This document shows positions 27,736 through 38,388 of a DNA stretch of 64,000 nt, piece by piece; the stretch's first letter is position 1; each line of letters begins with the position of its first letter. Source of the DNA: Novosphingobium sp. 9 (GTDB lineage: Bacteria; Pseudomonadota; Alphaproteobacteria; Sphingomonadales; Sphingomonadaceae); contig NZ_CP022707.1 in assembly GCF_025340265.1 (NCBI RefSeq), positions 682,501 to 746,500 of the forward strand, written 5' to 3'. Position numbers and translations under genes: made by a program. The notes beneath the pieces are model-generated. The model had not been told where the DNA came from, did no database searches, and saw nothing but the letters and a program-made list of their open reading frames with translations.

Positions 27736-28067
27736 GCGAAAGGGCCGATGCCTCCGGGCAGGGTGCGCTGATCTGGTGCCCGTTTCCGGACGAGGCCTCG
27801 GCACTGGCGGTGATCGACACGCTGCTCGACGAAGGCCTCGTCGCCTGCGGCAACGTGCTCCCGGCGATGACGTCGCGCTTCGTGTGGAACGGGATGAAGG
27901 ATCAGGCCGCCGAGAAGGGCGTGCTGTTCAAGACCCGTGCCGCCCTGCTGGAGAGCGCGGTGGCCCGGATTTCCGCGCTCCATCCTTACGAGACGCCCGC
28001 CGTGCTCGGCTGGCGCTGTGACGCCGCCACGCCCGCGACGCTGGCGTGGCTGAATAGCCTCGGATAA
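27732..28067 (+). CDS. cutA: Divalent cation tolerance protein CutA
   Basis: A 111-residue CutA1-family trimer-forming protein. It shows LIWCPFPDEASALAVIDTLLDEGLVACGNVLP and the signature HPYETPAVLGW. The proposed start is a TTG at 27732 overlapping the ctaA stop (TTGA), because no ATG or GTG gives a full N terminus; it would be translationally coupled to ctaA. CutA is linked to copper tolerance in E. coli, but its true role is unsettled. Confidence 0.85.
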   Translation: MSERADASGQGALIWCPFPDEASALAVIDTLLDEGLVACGNVLPAMTSRFVWNGMKDQAAEKGVLFKTRAALLESAVARISALHPYETPAVLGWRCDAATPATLAWLNSLG

Positions 28068-28223
28068 CGTAGAGGTATCATTTTACCTCTCTGGAAACCC
28101 GCGCCTGCCTTGACTTGGCGAGGGATTTCGACGATTGGGCGCGCCTTCCCACGCGCCGCTCGGGAGATTCGCCTTTTGATGGTCGATCGTTCAGCAGCGC
28201 GCTCGAACAAGGATTGACCTGCC

Positions 28224-28703
28224 ATGAAGGCGCTCACGAAGGTCACCCGGTCGATCAAGCCGGCCGAGGTGGAAAAGAAGTGGCATCTGATCGATGCCGA
28301 AAATCTGGTGGTTGGCCGTCTGGCCGTCATCGTTGCCGACCTGCTGCGCGGCAAGCACAAGCCCAGCTTCACCCCGCACGTTGATTGCGGCGACCACGTC
28401 GTCATCATCAACGCCGAGAAGGTGCGCTTCACGGGCAACAAGCTCAAGCAGCAGACCTACTACAAGCACACCGGTTATGCCGGCGGCATCAAGGAAATCA
28501 CCGCGGACAAGGTTCTCGCCGGTCGTTTCCCCGAGCGCGTGCTCGAGAAGGCTGTCGAGCGTATGATCCCGCGTGGCCCGCTTGGCCGTGACCAGATGCG
28601 CGCCCTGCACATCTACGCCGGCACCGAGCACCCGCACGGTGGCACCCAGCCCGAAGCGCTCGACGTAGCTTCGATGAACCGCAAGAACAAGGTGGGCGCA
28701 TAA
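28224..28703 (+). CDS. rplM: 50S ribosomal protein L13
   Basis: A 159-residue L13 with [50 protein letters not shown] and [26 protein letters not shown] at 28110 is a weak -35 candidate. The stop overlaps the rpsI ATG by one base, the usual rplM-rpsI pairing. Confidence 0.97.
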   Translation: MKALTKVTRSIKPAEVEKKWHLIDAENLVVGRLAVIVADLLRGKHKPSFTPHVDCGDHVVIINAEKVRFTGNKLKQQTYYKHTGYAGGIKEITADKVLAGRFPERVLEKAVERMIPRGPLGRDQMRALHIYAGTEHPHGGTQPEALDVASMNRKNKVGA

Positions 28704-29221
28704 TGTCTGAGACCGAAACCGTTCAGAGCCTGTCGGACCTCGCAGACATCGCCGGCAACGTTGCTGCCGCCGAGTCGACCGAGACCCCCGTGTTCGTTTC
28801 CAACGCGCCGCTGCGCGAGCAGGAAATCGACGCGCAGGGCCGCGCCTACGCCACCGGCCGCCGCAAGGATGCCGTGGCTCGCGTGTGGCTGAAGCCCGGC
28901 ACCGGCAAGATCATCGTCAATGGCCGTGATCAGGAAGTCTACTTCGCCCGTCCGACCCTGCGTCTGGTGATCAACCAGACCTTCCAGGTCGCTGGCCGCG
29001 AAGACCAGTACGACGTCGTCGCCACCGTCAAGGGTGGTGGTCTCTCGGGCCAGGCCGGCGCTGTGAAGCACGGTATCGCCCAGGCCCTCGCCAAGTACGA
29101 GCCCGCCCTGCGCGCCGCCGTCAAGGCCGCCGGCTTCCTGACCCGCGACAGCCGCGTTGTCGAGCGTAAGAAGTACGGCCGTGCGAAGGCACGCCGCAGC
29201 TTCCAGTTCTCGAAGCGCTGA
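28703..29221 (+). CDS. rpsI: 30S ribosomal protein S9
   Basis: A 172-residue S9 with an N-terminal extension of about 45 acidic residues typical of alphaproteobacteria. The core reads [23 protein letters not shown], and the C terminus ends [17 protein letters not shown], which reaches the ribosomal P site. Closed by the terminator at 29271. Confidence 0.97.
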   Translation: MSETETVQSLSDLADIAGNVAAAESTETPVFVSNAPLREQEIDAQGRAYATGRRKDAVARVWLKPGTGKIIVNGRDQEVYFARPTLRLVINQTFQVAGREDQYDVVATVKGGGLSGQAGAVKHGIAQALAKYEPALRAAVKAAGFLTRDSRVVERKKYGRAKARRSFQFSKR

Positions 29222-29270
29222 TATTTTCCGGTTCTCGGCCTGCTCTTGCGGCGGGCCGGATCGGAAGAAA

Positions 29271-29306
29271 AAAGACGGCCCCCGGTTCGCCCGGCGGGCC
29301 GTTTTT
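29271..29306 (+). terminator. Intrinsic terminator after rpsI
   Basis: Stem ACGGCCCCCGG (29275-29285) pairs with CCGG(C)GGGCCGT (29291-29302, one bulged C), five-base loop, preceded by an A-tract and followed by five T. Confidence 0.85.
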
Positions 29307-29344
29307 CTTTGCCTGTTGTGCAGGAAATCGAGGGCAGTCCATAT

Positions 29345-29486
29345 AGCCCTCTCCCCTTGAGGGGAGAGGGTTGGGAGAGGGGCCTTCCCCAAAGATCACA
29401 CTCTTGTGGAGGCACGCCCCCCTCTCAACTGCGCCTAGGCAGCAAGCTGCCAAGGCTGCGTATCTCTCCCCTGAAGGGGAGAGAGA
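29345..29486. repeat. Composite dispersed repeat of about 140 bases, copy 1
   Basis: Two outer hairpins (CTCTCCCCTTGAGGGGAGAG at the left; CTCTCCCCTGAAGGGGAGAG at the right) flank a middle part with CCCCTCTCAACT and the palindrome GGCAGCAAGCTGCC. The same arrangement occurs at 50211-50329. It fills most of the 408-base gap between rpsI and glgX (29222-29629), which otherwise holds only the terminator and the glgX leader. Confidence 0.75.
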
Positions 29487-29629
29487 AATGGCGGTTTTGA
29501 CGAAGGGCTGGAACGCCACCGCTCCTGCCGAGTTTGCAGTGCAGCATGTCGTGGGCAGCATGTTCCGGGGGCGGGAGGACGTATCCTCACCTGCGCATGG
29601 AATCGTGATGCCCTTCGCAGGAGGCCGTG

Positions 29630-31738
29630 ATGTCGTCTTCGTCCCCGTTCGCTTTTGCTCGTCCCGAACGCATCCGCGCCGAACTCGGCGCCGAATTCAC
29701 CGGGGAGGGGACGCACTTCGCGGTCTTTTCCGAAAATGCCGAGGCGATGGAACTGTGCCTGTTCTCGCCCGACGGCACCGAGGAAGTGGCGCGGCTGGAA
29801 CTGCCTTCGCGCGAGGGCTCGATCTTCTCGGGCTATCTGCCCGGTGTGCGTCCCGGCCAGCTCTACGGCTACCGCGCCCATGGCGCCTACGAGCCCGAGC
29901 GGGGGCATCGCTTCAATCCCAACAAGCTGCTGCTCGATCCCTATGCGCGCGAGATCGCGGGACAGATCCGCTGGGACGATGCGCTGTGGGGCTATGACCT
30001 TGCGAGCGGTGACGACCTGACCTTCGATGCCCGCGATTCCGCGCCCTTCATGGTCAAGGGCCGGGTGCAGGACCCGGATTTCGACTGGGAGGGCGATCAG
30101 GCCATTGCCCGCCCATGGACCGAGACGGTGCTGTGCGAGGCGCATGTGAAGGGCCTCACCATGCTCCACCCCGATGTGCCCGAGGCGCTGCGCGGCACCT
30201 ATGAGGGCATGGTCTGCGAGCCGGTGCTCGACCACCTGCGGCGGCTGGGCGTGACGGCGGTGGAACTGCTGCCGTGCCAGTTCTTCCTCGATGATCGCCA
30301 GCTGCTCGACAAGGGGCTGTCGAACTACTGGGGCTATCAGAGCCTCGGCTACTTCGCGCCCGAGCCGCGCTATCTGCGCACCGGCGATACCGCGCCCGGC
30401 GCCATCCGCCAATTCAAGGACATGGTGAAGCGGTTCCACAAGGCGGGGATCGAGGTGATCATGGACGTGGTCTACAACCACACCGCCGAAGGATCGGAGC
30501 GCGGGCCGACGCTGGGCTTCCGCGGGCTCGATAACGCCGCCTACTACATGCTCAGCCCCGAGAACCCGCGCTATTCGTTCGACCAGACGGGCACCGGGAA
30601 TACGCTGTCGGTCGCCCATCCGATGGTGCTGCGCATGGTGCTCGATTCGCTGCGCTACTGGGTGCAGGTGATGCATGTCGACGGGTTCCGCTTCGACCTT
30701 GCCTCGACGCTGGGGCGCGAGGCGACCGGGTTCGATCGCGAGGGCGGGTTCTTCGATGCGATCCGGCAGGACCCGATTCTGGCGGGCGTGAAGCTGATCG
30801 CCGAGCCGTGGGACGTCGGCCTTGGCGGCTATCAGGTCGGCGGTTTTCCGCATCCGTTCCGCGAATGGAACGACAAGTTCCGCGATACCGTGCGCGGCTT
30901 CTGGCGCGGCGACGAGGCGCTGGTCGGCCCGCTCGCCAACGTGCTGGTCGGCTCGCCGCAGCAGTTCAACCATTCGGATCGCGGCGCGACCGCCTCGATC
31001 AACTTCCTCGCCGCGCACGACGGTTTCACGCTGATGGACACCGTCTCGTACAATGATCGCCACAACGAGGCGAACGGCGAGGGCGGGGCGGACGGCCACG
31101 ACAACAACCTGTCGGACAACATGGGCGCCGAAGGACCGACCGAGGACGAGGGCGTGAACGCCGCCCGCGCGCGCCGTCGCCGGGCGATGATCGCGACGCT
31201 GCTGGTCTCGCAGGGCGTGCCGATGATGCTGGCGGGCGATGCCATCGGCAACAGCCAGCAGGGCAACAACAACGTCTATTGTCAGGACAACGAGACCGCG
31301 TGGATCGACTGGCCGCATCGCGACGATGCTCTGTTCGATTTCTGCAGCGGCATGATCGAGTTGCGCCATGCCCACCCGGTGCTGGCGCAGGACAATTTCC
31401 TGCTGGGCGCCAGCAGCGAGGAAGGCCGCGTCGAGATCGCGTGGTTCCAGCCGGACGGGCGCGAAATGACGCCGGAACTGTGGGAGCAGGCCAGCCTGCG
31501 GGTTCTCGGCCTGCAACTCGACTATTCCGCGCGCGAGGTGTTCCTGGGCGGTCCGCGTCCGCTGTTCATGGTGCTGAACGCCGGCGACGCGCTGGAATTC
31601 ACCTTGCCCGAGCGCGAGGGCGGCTGGGTCCGGGTGCTCGATACGGCGGCGGACGACTGCTTTGCCGAGCAGGCGCTGGAGGGTGCGGCAGCAGCGATCC
31701 CGGCGCAGGCGCTATGCCTCTTCGCGCCGGGTGCATAA
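29630..31738 (+). CDS. glgX: Glycogen debranching enzyme GlgX
   Basis: A 702-residue GH13 isoamylase-type enzyme that removes limit-dextrin branches during glycogen breakdown. An N-terminal CBM48 domain (GTHFAVFSENAEAMELCLF) precedes the barrel, with VIMDVVYNHTAEG, VDGFRFDLASTLGRE (nucleophile Asp), LIAEPWDVG (acid Glu) and FLAAHDGFTLMD. ATG 29630 has AGGAGG five bases upstream. It is isolated: no glgA, glgB, glgC or glgP is seen near it, so the glycogen operon is elsewhere or split. Confidence 0.95.
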   Translation: MSSSSPFAFARPERIRAELGAEFTGEGTHFAVFSENAEAMELCLFSPDGTEEVARLELPSREGSIFSGYLPGVRPGQLYGYRAHGAYEPERGHRFNPNKLLLDPYAREIAGQIRWDDALWGYDLASGDDLTFDARDSAPFMVKGRVQDPDFDWEGDQAIARPWTETVLCEAHVKGLTMLHPDVPEALRGTYEGMVCEPVLDHLRRLGVTAVELLPCQFFLDDRQLLDKGLSNYWGYQSLGYFAPEPRYLRTGDTAPGAIRQFKDMVKRFHKAGIEVIMDVVYNHTAEGSERGPTLGFRGLDNAAYYMLSPENPRYSFDQTGTGNTLSVAHPMVLRMVLDSLRYWVQVMHVDGFRFDLASTLGREATGFDREGGFFDAIRQDPILAGVKLIAEPWDVGLGGYQVGGFPHPFREWNDKFRDTVRGFWRGDEALVGPLANVLVGSPQQFNHSDRGATASINFLAAHDGFTLMDTVSYNDRHNEANGEGGADGHDNNLSDNMGAEGPTEDEGVNAARARRRRAMIATLLVSQGVPMMLAGDAIGNSQQGNNNVYCQDNETAWIDWPHRDDALFDFCSGMIELRHAHPVLAQDNFLLGASSEEGRVEIAWFQPDGREMTPELWEQASLRVLGLQLDYSAREVFLGGPRPLFMVLNAGDALEFTLPEREGGWVRVLDTAADDCFAEQALEGAAAAIPAQALCLFAPGA

Positions 31739-31741
31739 TCA

Positions 31742-31829
31742 AATCACGTCATCCCAGCGCAGGCTGGGATCGGTGTGAGTCTGGTGCGATCTCGATAACG
31801 GTCCCAGCTTGCGCTGGGACGACGTGATT
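31742..31829. repeat. Long imperfect palindrome between convergent glgX and the YitT gene
   Basis: AATCACGTC (31742-31750) pairs with GACGTGATT (31821-31829). Inside, TCCCAGCGCAGGCTGGGA and TCCCAGCTTGCGCTGGGA are two further hairpins. The element fills the space between the two stop codons and could end transcription in both directions. It belongs to the CGTCATCCC REP style also seen at 52035. Confidence 0.7.
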
Positions 31830-31836
31830 ATGGAAA

Positions 31837-32433
31837 TCAATGCCCGCTGTAGCGGCCCGGTCGGTGGTTCACGTACATCACTGCGTTGATCGCGGCGGCC
31901 GAGAGCAGCGACATCGCCACGCGGCCGGGTCCGATCACGGGGATCGCGCTGCCCAGGATCACCACGTCGAACAGCATCTGCGTGCGGCCCGCGTTCCAGC
32001 CGCGCGTCTTGTGGAAGTGCAGCGCGATCACGCCGATCCCGCCGACGCCCGCGCCGTGGCGGGCGAGCGCGAGGATGCCCATGCCGATCAGCGTGCCGGA
32101 AAACAGCGCGGCGAAGAACGGGTCGATATGCGAGACGCCCAGATAGCGCGGCACCAGCAGGCCGATCACCATCAGCCCGGTGCTGGCGATCGTGCTCTTG
32201 ATCGCGAAGGTCAGGTTCACCGCGCGCGCGGCGTAGAGGAAGAACGGCAGGTTGACGATCAGCAGCAGCGTCGTCGGGCTCATCGGCAGCAGGTACGAGA
32301 GGATCAGCGCCACGCCCGCCATGCCGCCGGTGACGAGCCCCGCCTGTTTCAGCAGCACCACGCCGACGGCAGTGAAAGTACAGCCGATCAGCATCGCATA
32401 GACGTCCTCCGCCATGCTGTGGCGATGGGCCAT
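31837..32433 (-). CDS. YitT family integral membrane protein
   Basis: About 198 residues with five likely transmembrane helices, of the YitT/YczE type (DVYAMLIGCTFTAVGVVLLKQAGLVTGGMAGVA and GRTQMLFDVVILGSA). The role is unknown; family members are sometimes annotated as transporters. ATG 32433 follows GGAGGAGG closely. A TTG at 32493 would add 20 residues. It converges with glgX. Confidence 0.8.
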   Translation of the reverse strand: MAHRHSMAEDVYAMLIGCTFTAVGVVLLKQAGLVTGGMAGVALILSYLLPMSPTTLLLIVNLPFFLYAARAVNLTFAIKSTIASTGLMVIGLLVPRYLGVSHIDPFFAALFSGTLIGMGILALARHGAGVGGIGVIALHFHKTRGWNAGRTQMLFDVVILGSAIPVIGPGRVAMSLLSAAAINAVMYVNHRPGRYSGH

Positions 32434-32706
32434 GGCCTCCTCCACGGCTTCGTGGGTGGCGCTGGGGAAGGCGTCGTGATCGGTCTCGGTCAAGCGTCGT
32501 GTCCCGGTTGGAGGAAGTCTGAACGCGCTGTGCAGTGAGTGGATATAAATTTCAAGGTATGGGAATATTATTTCGTTCTCGGAAAGGCGGCAACACCTGT
32601 CGCGGCGCAGCATTCCTGCTTATGGACGCCAGTGCAAGACGGGCATTCGCAAGCTGATCGCGGCGCGGCGCAGTTTGTCGCGATGCCGCAGAACAGGACG
32701 AAAACC

Positions 32707-32886
32707 ATGGTCGCGATCGGTTGCTTCTTTCCCGTGCTCTTCTTCATCCTCGGCGCGGTGATCGGGGCGATGGTCGGCGGCGACAGCGGCACGATGTGGG
32801 GCGCGATCATCGGTACGGTGCTGGGCCTGGCCTGCTGCGGGGCGATGTTCGGGATACTCGCGAAGGCGGCGGGCAAGCGAAAGTAG
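32707..32886 (+). CDS. Small two-helix membrane protein
   Basis: A 59-residue hydrophobic peptide with two membrane segments (CFFPVLFFILGAVIGAMVGG and MWGAIIGTVLGLACCGAMFG) joined by a short loop and ending in a basic tail (KAAGKRK). AGGACG lies at a fair distance from ATG 32707. Glycine-zipper features suggest oligomerisation. No family is recognised. The frame extends upstream, but the extension has no matching codon or domain support. Confidence 0.6.
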   Translation: MVAIGCFFPVLFFILGAVIGAMVGGDSGTMWGAIIGTVLGLACCGAMFGILAKAAGKRK

Positions 32887-32891
32887 CGCAA

Positions 32892-32936
32892 GGTTGGACA
32901 GCGGTGGGTTGGACAGCGGTGGGTTGGACAGAGGAG
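32892..32936 (+). repeat. Three tandem 15-base direct repeats before the GH92 gene
   Basis: GGTTGGACAGCGGTG occurs exactly at 32892-32906 and 32907-32921, and with three changes at 32922-32936 (ending AGAGGAG, which may form the ribosome-binding region). The array sits 25 bases before the GH92 ATG. It could be a slippage product or a regulator site. Confidence 0.75.
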
Positions 32937-32961
32937 GACGGGCGTGATTTAACCCCCGGCC

Positions 32962-35310
32962 ATGAAACGTCTTTCGCTCGTTGCCACTCTGTTTGCCTGC
33001 ACCGCACTGGTTGCGGCCCCGTCCATTGCCGATACGCCCACGCAGGACACGTCGGACCCGCTCGCCTCGGTCGATCCGCTGATCGGCACCGGGCCGGACG
33101 GCCACACCTTCCCCGGCGCCAGCGCCCCGTTCGGCATGGTCCAGCTCTCGCCCGATACCGACGCGACCTGTCAGGTGCGCGACTGTTATGCCCACGCGGC
33201 GGGCTACAGCTATCACGACACCACCATTCAGGGCTTCAGCCACACGCATTTCTCGGGCGCGGGGCACTCGGACCTCGGCGATTTCCTCGTCATGCCCGAG
33301 GTCGGCCCGGTGTCTGCCGTGAAGCTCGATCCGGGCAGCGAGAAGAATCCCGCGGGCGGCTATCGCCAGCACTTCTCGCACGATACCGAAGTCGCCAGCC
33401 CCGGCTATTACGCGGTGACGCTGGCCGACAGCGGCGTGCGTGCGGAGCTGACGGCGGGCACGCGCGTGGGTGTCCATCGCTATACTTTCCCCAAGGGCAC
33501 TGAGGCGCACCTGCTGCTCGACATGCGATCGAGCCTCTATGATTATCCCGGCAAGGTCCTGTGGTCCGGCCTGCACCTGCACCCGGACGGCACGCTCACC
33601 GGCTTTCGCGAGACGCGCGGCTGGGCGGCGGGGCGCAAGCTGTTCTTCGCGATGCGCTTTTCCGCGCCGCTGACGGACCATGCCTTCCTCGACCGGGACG
33701 AGCACGTCGCCTACAAGGGCTTTCAGGGGCCGGGGCGCGGCACCGATGCGCTACCCGAAAAGCTGGGCAAGGCGCTGGAGGCGCGGCTCGATTTCGGCAC
33801 GCTCGCCAAGCCCTTGGAAGTGCGCGTGGCGCTTTCGGGCGTGGACGAGCAGGGCGCCATCGCCAACCTTGATGCAGAAGGCGCCGATTTCGACACCGTG
33901 CGCGCCCGAACGGAGGGGCTGTGGCGCAGCGCGCTCGACCGGGTGAAGATCGACGCGCCCCAGCCGATGCGCACCAACCTCTATACCGCGCTCTATCACA
34001 GCCTGCTGGCGCCCTCGGTGTGGAGCGATGCCGACGGGCAGTATCGCGGGCCGGACGATCAGGTTCACCGCGCGAAGGGCTTCACCTTCCGCTCCACCTT
34101 CTCGCTGTGGGATACCTTCCGCGCCGAGCACCCGCTGCTGACGCTGATCCAGCCTGCGCAGACGACCGCCGACGTGGTGAATTCGCTGGTCGCCAGCCAG
34201 CAGGAGAGCCCTTACGGCATCCTGCCGGTCTGGCAGTTCGCGGGGCGCGAGACCTGGACGATGATCGGCTATCACGCGGTGCCGGTGATAGCGGATGCGT
34301 ACCTCAAGGGCATGCCCGGCTTTGACGCCGATGCCGCGCTCGATGCGATGGTGAAGAGCGCGACTTACGCGCCCTATGGCGGCCTCGGCTACTACATGAA
34401 GCTGGGCTATGTGCCGATCGATAAGGAGCCCGAGGCGGCGTCCAAGACGGTCGAATATGCTTACGATGACTGGACCATCGCGCGCATGGCGCAGAAGGTG
34501 GGCCGCAAGGATATCGAGGCCGAGTTCGACAGGCGCGCCGGGTACTGGCGCAACAGCTTCGATGCCAGGACCGGCTGGGTCCGCGCGCGCAAGAGCGACG
34601 GGTCTTTCCGCACGCCCTTCGATCCCACCGCGATCAACTATGGTTCGGACTATACCGAGGGCAATGCATGGCAATACAGCTGGTTCGTGCCGCAGGATCA
34701 GGCGGGGCTGTTCAAGGCGCTGGGCGGCGACAAAAAGGTCGTCGCCAAGCTCGATGCGATGTTCGACTATGACAATTCGAAGCTCGACTACAGCCATGCC
34801 GAGGATATCGCCGGGCTGATTGGCCAGTATATCCACGGCAACGAGCCGAGCCACCACGTCGCCTATCTCTACGACTATGCCGGCGCACCGTGGCGCACGC
34901 AGGAGCGGCTCAAGCAGATCGTCGAGAGCCAGTACAAGCCGACGCCGGACGGTCTTTCGGGCAACGACGACCTTGGCCAGATGTCGGCCTGGCTGGTGTT
35001 CACCGGCCTCGGTTTCTACCCGGTGACGCCGGGCAGCGGGCAATACGTGATCGGGCGGCCCTTCGTGCGCCATGCCGCCGTGGAACTGCCCAACGGCAAG
35101 ACCTTCACGGTGGACGTCGATGGCCTGTCGGACGCGAACCGCTACGTCGGGCGGGTAGACCTGAACGGCAAGGCGCTGACCCGCACGTGGATTTCCGATG
35201 CGGAAGTACGCGCCGGGGGCACGCTGCACTTCACGATGCAGGCCCAGCCGAACAAGACCTGGGGCACGGCACCCTCCGCGCGGCCCTATTCGTCCTCGAC
35301 CGCGAAGTAG
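32962..35310 (+). CDS. GH92 family alpha-mannosidase
   Basis: A 782-residue secreted glycoside hydrolase. A signal peptide (LSLVATLFACTALVAAPSIA) is followed by the GH92 N-terminal beta domain (DPLIGTGPDGHTFPGASAPFGMVQLSPDT) and the alpha-toroid catalytic domain, with YTEGNAWQYSWFVPQD and GNDDLGQMSAWLVFTGLGFYPVTPGS. GH92 enzymes are calcium-dependent exo-acting alpha-mannosidases with an inverting mechanism; the specific linkage is unknown. No SusC/SusD pair or other mannan-degrading genes are adjacent. A good terminator follows. Confidence 0.93.
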   Translation: MKRLSLVATLFACTALVAAPSIADTPTQDTSDPLASVDPLIGTGPDGHTFPGASAPFGMVQLSPDTDATCQVRDCYAHAAGYSYHDTTIQGFSHTHFSGAGHSDLGDFLVMPEVGPVSAVKLDPGSEKNPAGGYRQHFSHDTEVASPGYYAVTLADSGVRAELTAGTRVGVHRYTFPKGTEAHLLLDMRSSLYDYPGKVLWSGLHLHPDGTLTGFRETRGWAAGRKLFFAMRFSAPLTDHAFLDRDEHVAYKGFQGPGRGTDALPEKLGKALEARLDFGTLAKPLEVRVALSGVDEQGAIANLDAEGADFDTVRARTEGLWRSALDRVKIDAPQPMRTNLYTALYHSLLAPSVWSDADGQYRGPDDQVHRAKGFTFRSTFSLWDTFRAEHPLLTLIQPAQTTADVVNSLVASQQESPYGILPVWQFAGRETWTMIGYHAVPVIADAYLKGMPGFDADAALDAMVKSATYAPYGGLGYYMKLGYVPIDKEPEAASKTVEYAYDDWTIARMAQKVGRKDIEAEFDRRAGYWRNSFDARTGWVRARKSDGSFRTPFDPTAINYGSDYTEGNAWQYSWFVPQDQAGLFKALGGDKKVVAKLDAMFDYDNSKLDYSHAEDIAGLIGQYIHGNEPSHHVAYLYDYAGAPWRTQERLKQIVESQYKPTPDGLSGNDDLGQMSAWLVFTGLGFYPVTPGSGQYVIGRPFVRHAAVELPNGKTFTVDVDGLSDANRYVGRVDLNGKALTRTWISDAEVRAGGTLHFTMQAQPNKTWGTAPSARPYSSSTAK

Positions 35311-35320
35311 GCGACACACG

Positions 35321-35354
35321 AAAAACGGCGCGGGTTTAGCCCCGCGCCGTTTTT
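35321..35354. terminator. Bidirectional terminator between the GH92 gene and galU
   Basis: AAAAACGGCGCGGG (35321-35334), loop TTTAG, CCCCGCGCCGTTTTT (35340-35354). Both A- and T-tracts are present, so convergent GH92 and galU transcripts can both end here. Confidence 0.88.
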
Positions 35355-35377
35355 GATTCCTGATGTGTGACTAGGCT

Positions 35378-36259
35378 TTAGTCCAGCATCGTCTTCATCA
35401 GCGCGCGCACGTCGTCGCCGAGGTCGGCGCGGTCGAGGGCGACGGCCATCGTCGCTTCGACGAAACCGAGCTTCGAGCCGCAGTCGAAGCGGCGGCCGTT
35501 GAAGGTGACGGCGTGGAACGGCTGCTGGCCGATCAGCTTGGCCATCGAATCGGTCAGCTGGATCTCGCCGCCCGCGCCCTTGCCCTGCGTTTCGAGCAGA
35601 CCCATGACTTCGGGCTGAAGGATATAGCGGCCCGAGACGATCTTGTTCGACGGCGCTTCCTCGACCTTGGGCTTTTCGACGAGGCCCTTCACTTCGGTAA
35701 GGTTGCCGCGCACGTCGCCCGGTGCGATCACGCCGTAGCTGGACACGCTTTCATGCGGCACTTCGAGCACCGAGATCAGGTTGCCGCCGACTTCGTCGTA
35801 AGCTTCGACCATCTGCTTCATGCAGCCGGGCGAGCCGTACATCATCTCGTCGGGCAGGAAGATCGCGAAAGGCTCGTCACCCACCACGGCGCGCGCGCAC
35901 CACACCGCGTGGCCAAGGCCCATCGGCACCTGCTGGCGAACGGTGGTGAGATTGCCCGGCGCGATGCGGGTGGGATCGAGCACGTCGAGTGACTTGCCAC
36001 GCTCGCGCATGGTCGCCTCCAGCTCGAAGGCGGTGTCAAAATGTTCGACGATGGCGGTCTTGCCGCGACCGGTGATGAAGATGAACTCCTCGATCCCCGC
36101 CTCGCGCGCCTCGTCGACGGCGTACTGGATCAGCGGGCGATCGACGATCGGCAGCAGTTCCTTGGGGATCGCCTTGGTGGCGGGCAGGAAGCGGGTGCCG
36201 AGCCCGGCGACAGGGAACACGGCCTTGCGGACCGGTTTGCGGAAATCCTTGGTACTCAT
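35378..36259 (-). CDS. galU: UTP-glucose-1-phosphate uridylyltransferase
   Basis: A 293-residue nucleotidyltransferase that makes UDP-glucose for exopolysaccharide, cellulose and lipopolysaccharide precursors. KAVFPVAGLGTRFLPATKAIPKELLPIVD is the nucleotide-binding signature, with LPDEMMYG and GLVEKPKVEEAPSN. It is divergent from murA across 171 bases, and likely supplies the cellulose and exopolysaccharide genes further right. Confidence 0.96.
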   Translation of the reverse strand: MSTKDFRKPVRKAVFPVAGLGTRFLPATKAIPKELLPIVDRPLIQYAVDEAREAGIEEFIFITGRGKTAIVEHFDTAFELEATMRERGKSLDVLDPTRIAPGNLTTVRQQVPMGLGHAVWCARAVVGDEPFAIFLPDEMMYGSPGCMKQMVEAYDEVGGNLISVLEVPHESVSSYGVIAPGDVRGNLTEVKGLVEKPKVEEAPSNKIVSGRYILQPEVMGLLETQGKGAGGEIQLTDSMAKLIGQQPFHAVTFNGRRFDCGSKLGFVEATMAVALDRADLGDDVRALMKTMLD

Positions 36260-36430
36260 GGATTGGTCGTCGCCTCCTTGGTGCTGGCGGCCAGATTAGA
36301 TACGGAACACTACAAATGTGCAACGGGCACACAATGCCTTCGGTCGCCCAAAGGTTGCGGGCCGTCTCAATGACACTCTCGCGTCACGCAGCGTCTTGTG
36401 ACTATCGCGAATACCTTTACATGGCGCTAA

Positions 36431-38027
<1,597 letters not shown>

Positions 38028-38047
38028 GGCTCGGCGTAAGCTATAAG

Positions 38048-38081
38048 AAGGGCGGCGGCTGAAAGGCTTGCCGCCCTTTTT
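38048..38081. terminator. Terminator after the small hypothetical gene
   Basis: AAGGGCGGC (38048-38056) pairs with GCCGCCCTT (38070-38078), 13-base loop, T-run to 38081. It lies just before the stop of the convergent ribbon-helix-helix gene. Confidence 0.8.
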
Positions 38082-38085
38082 CGTG

Positions 38086-38316
38086 TCAGCGCTGGTGGAG
38101 CATCAGCCAGATGCGGATCGCGCCTGCGAGGCCGGGAGGCACATCGGCTTCCAGCCGTTCCGCGTCGATGCGCGCGACAAGCGCATTCACGGGCACGCCC
38201 TCGTGCGAGGCTGCTGTGCGCAACCGGTCCCAGAACACCGGTTCGAGGCTGATCGAGGTCTTGTGTCCGGCGATCTCGACCGAACGCTTGACCGGGGGAT
38301 GATAGGGCGAGGTCAT
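38086..38316 (-). CDS. Ribbon-helix-helix domain protein
   Basis: A 76-residue protein matching RHH_4-type small DNA-binding proteins: RSVEIAGHKTSISLEPVFWDRLRTAASHEGVPVNALVARID. The strand (TSISL) and two helices fit an Arc/MetJ-like fold. Targets are unknown. No toxin partner is seen next to it. Confidence 0.85.
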   Translation of the reverse strand: MTSPYHPPVKRSVEIAGHKTSISLEPVFWDRLRTAASHEGVPVNALVARIDAERLEADVPPGLAGAIRIWLMLHQR

Positions 38317-38388
38317 GACCCTGCTTTAGGGCGCCGGGGTGGACCGGGAAGAGCGGGAACGACGTGAACGCCGCTCCCGAACCTCGCA

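Noticed and set aside
29121..29561. Minus-strand coding frame across the composite repeat after rpsI
   Set aside because: It is the translation of a dispersed palindromic repeat plus the rpsI antisense.
29435..31516. A 693-codon minus-strand open frame across glgX
   Set aside because: The plus strand carries all GH13 catalytic motifs of glgX; the opposite frame has none.
38086..38316. Ribbon-helix-helix gene as antitoxin of a toxin-antitoxin pair
   Set aside because: No small toxin-like gene overlaps or adjoins it; its neighbours are a terminator and an acetoacetyl-CoA reductase.
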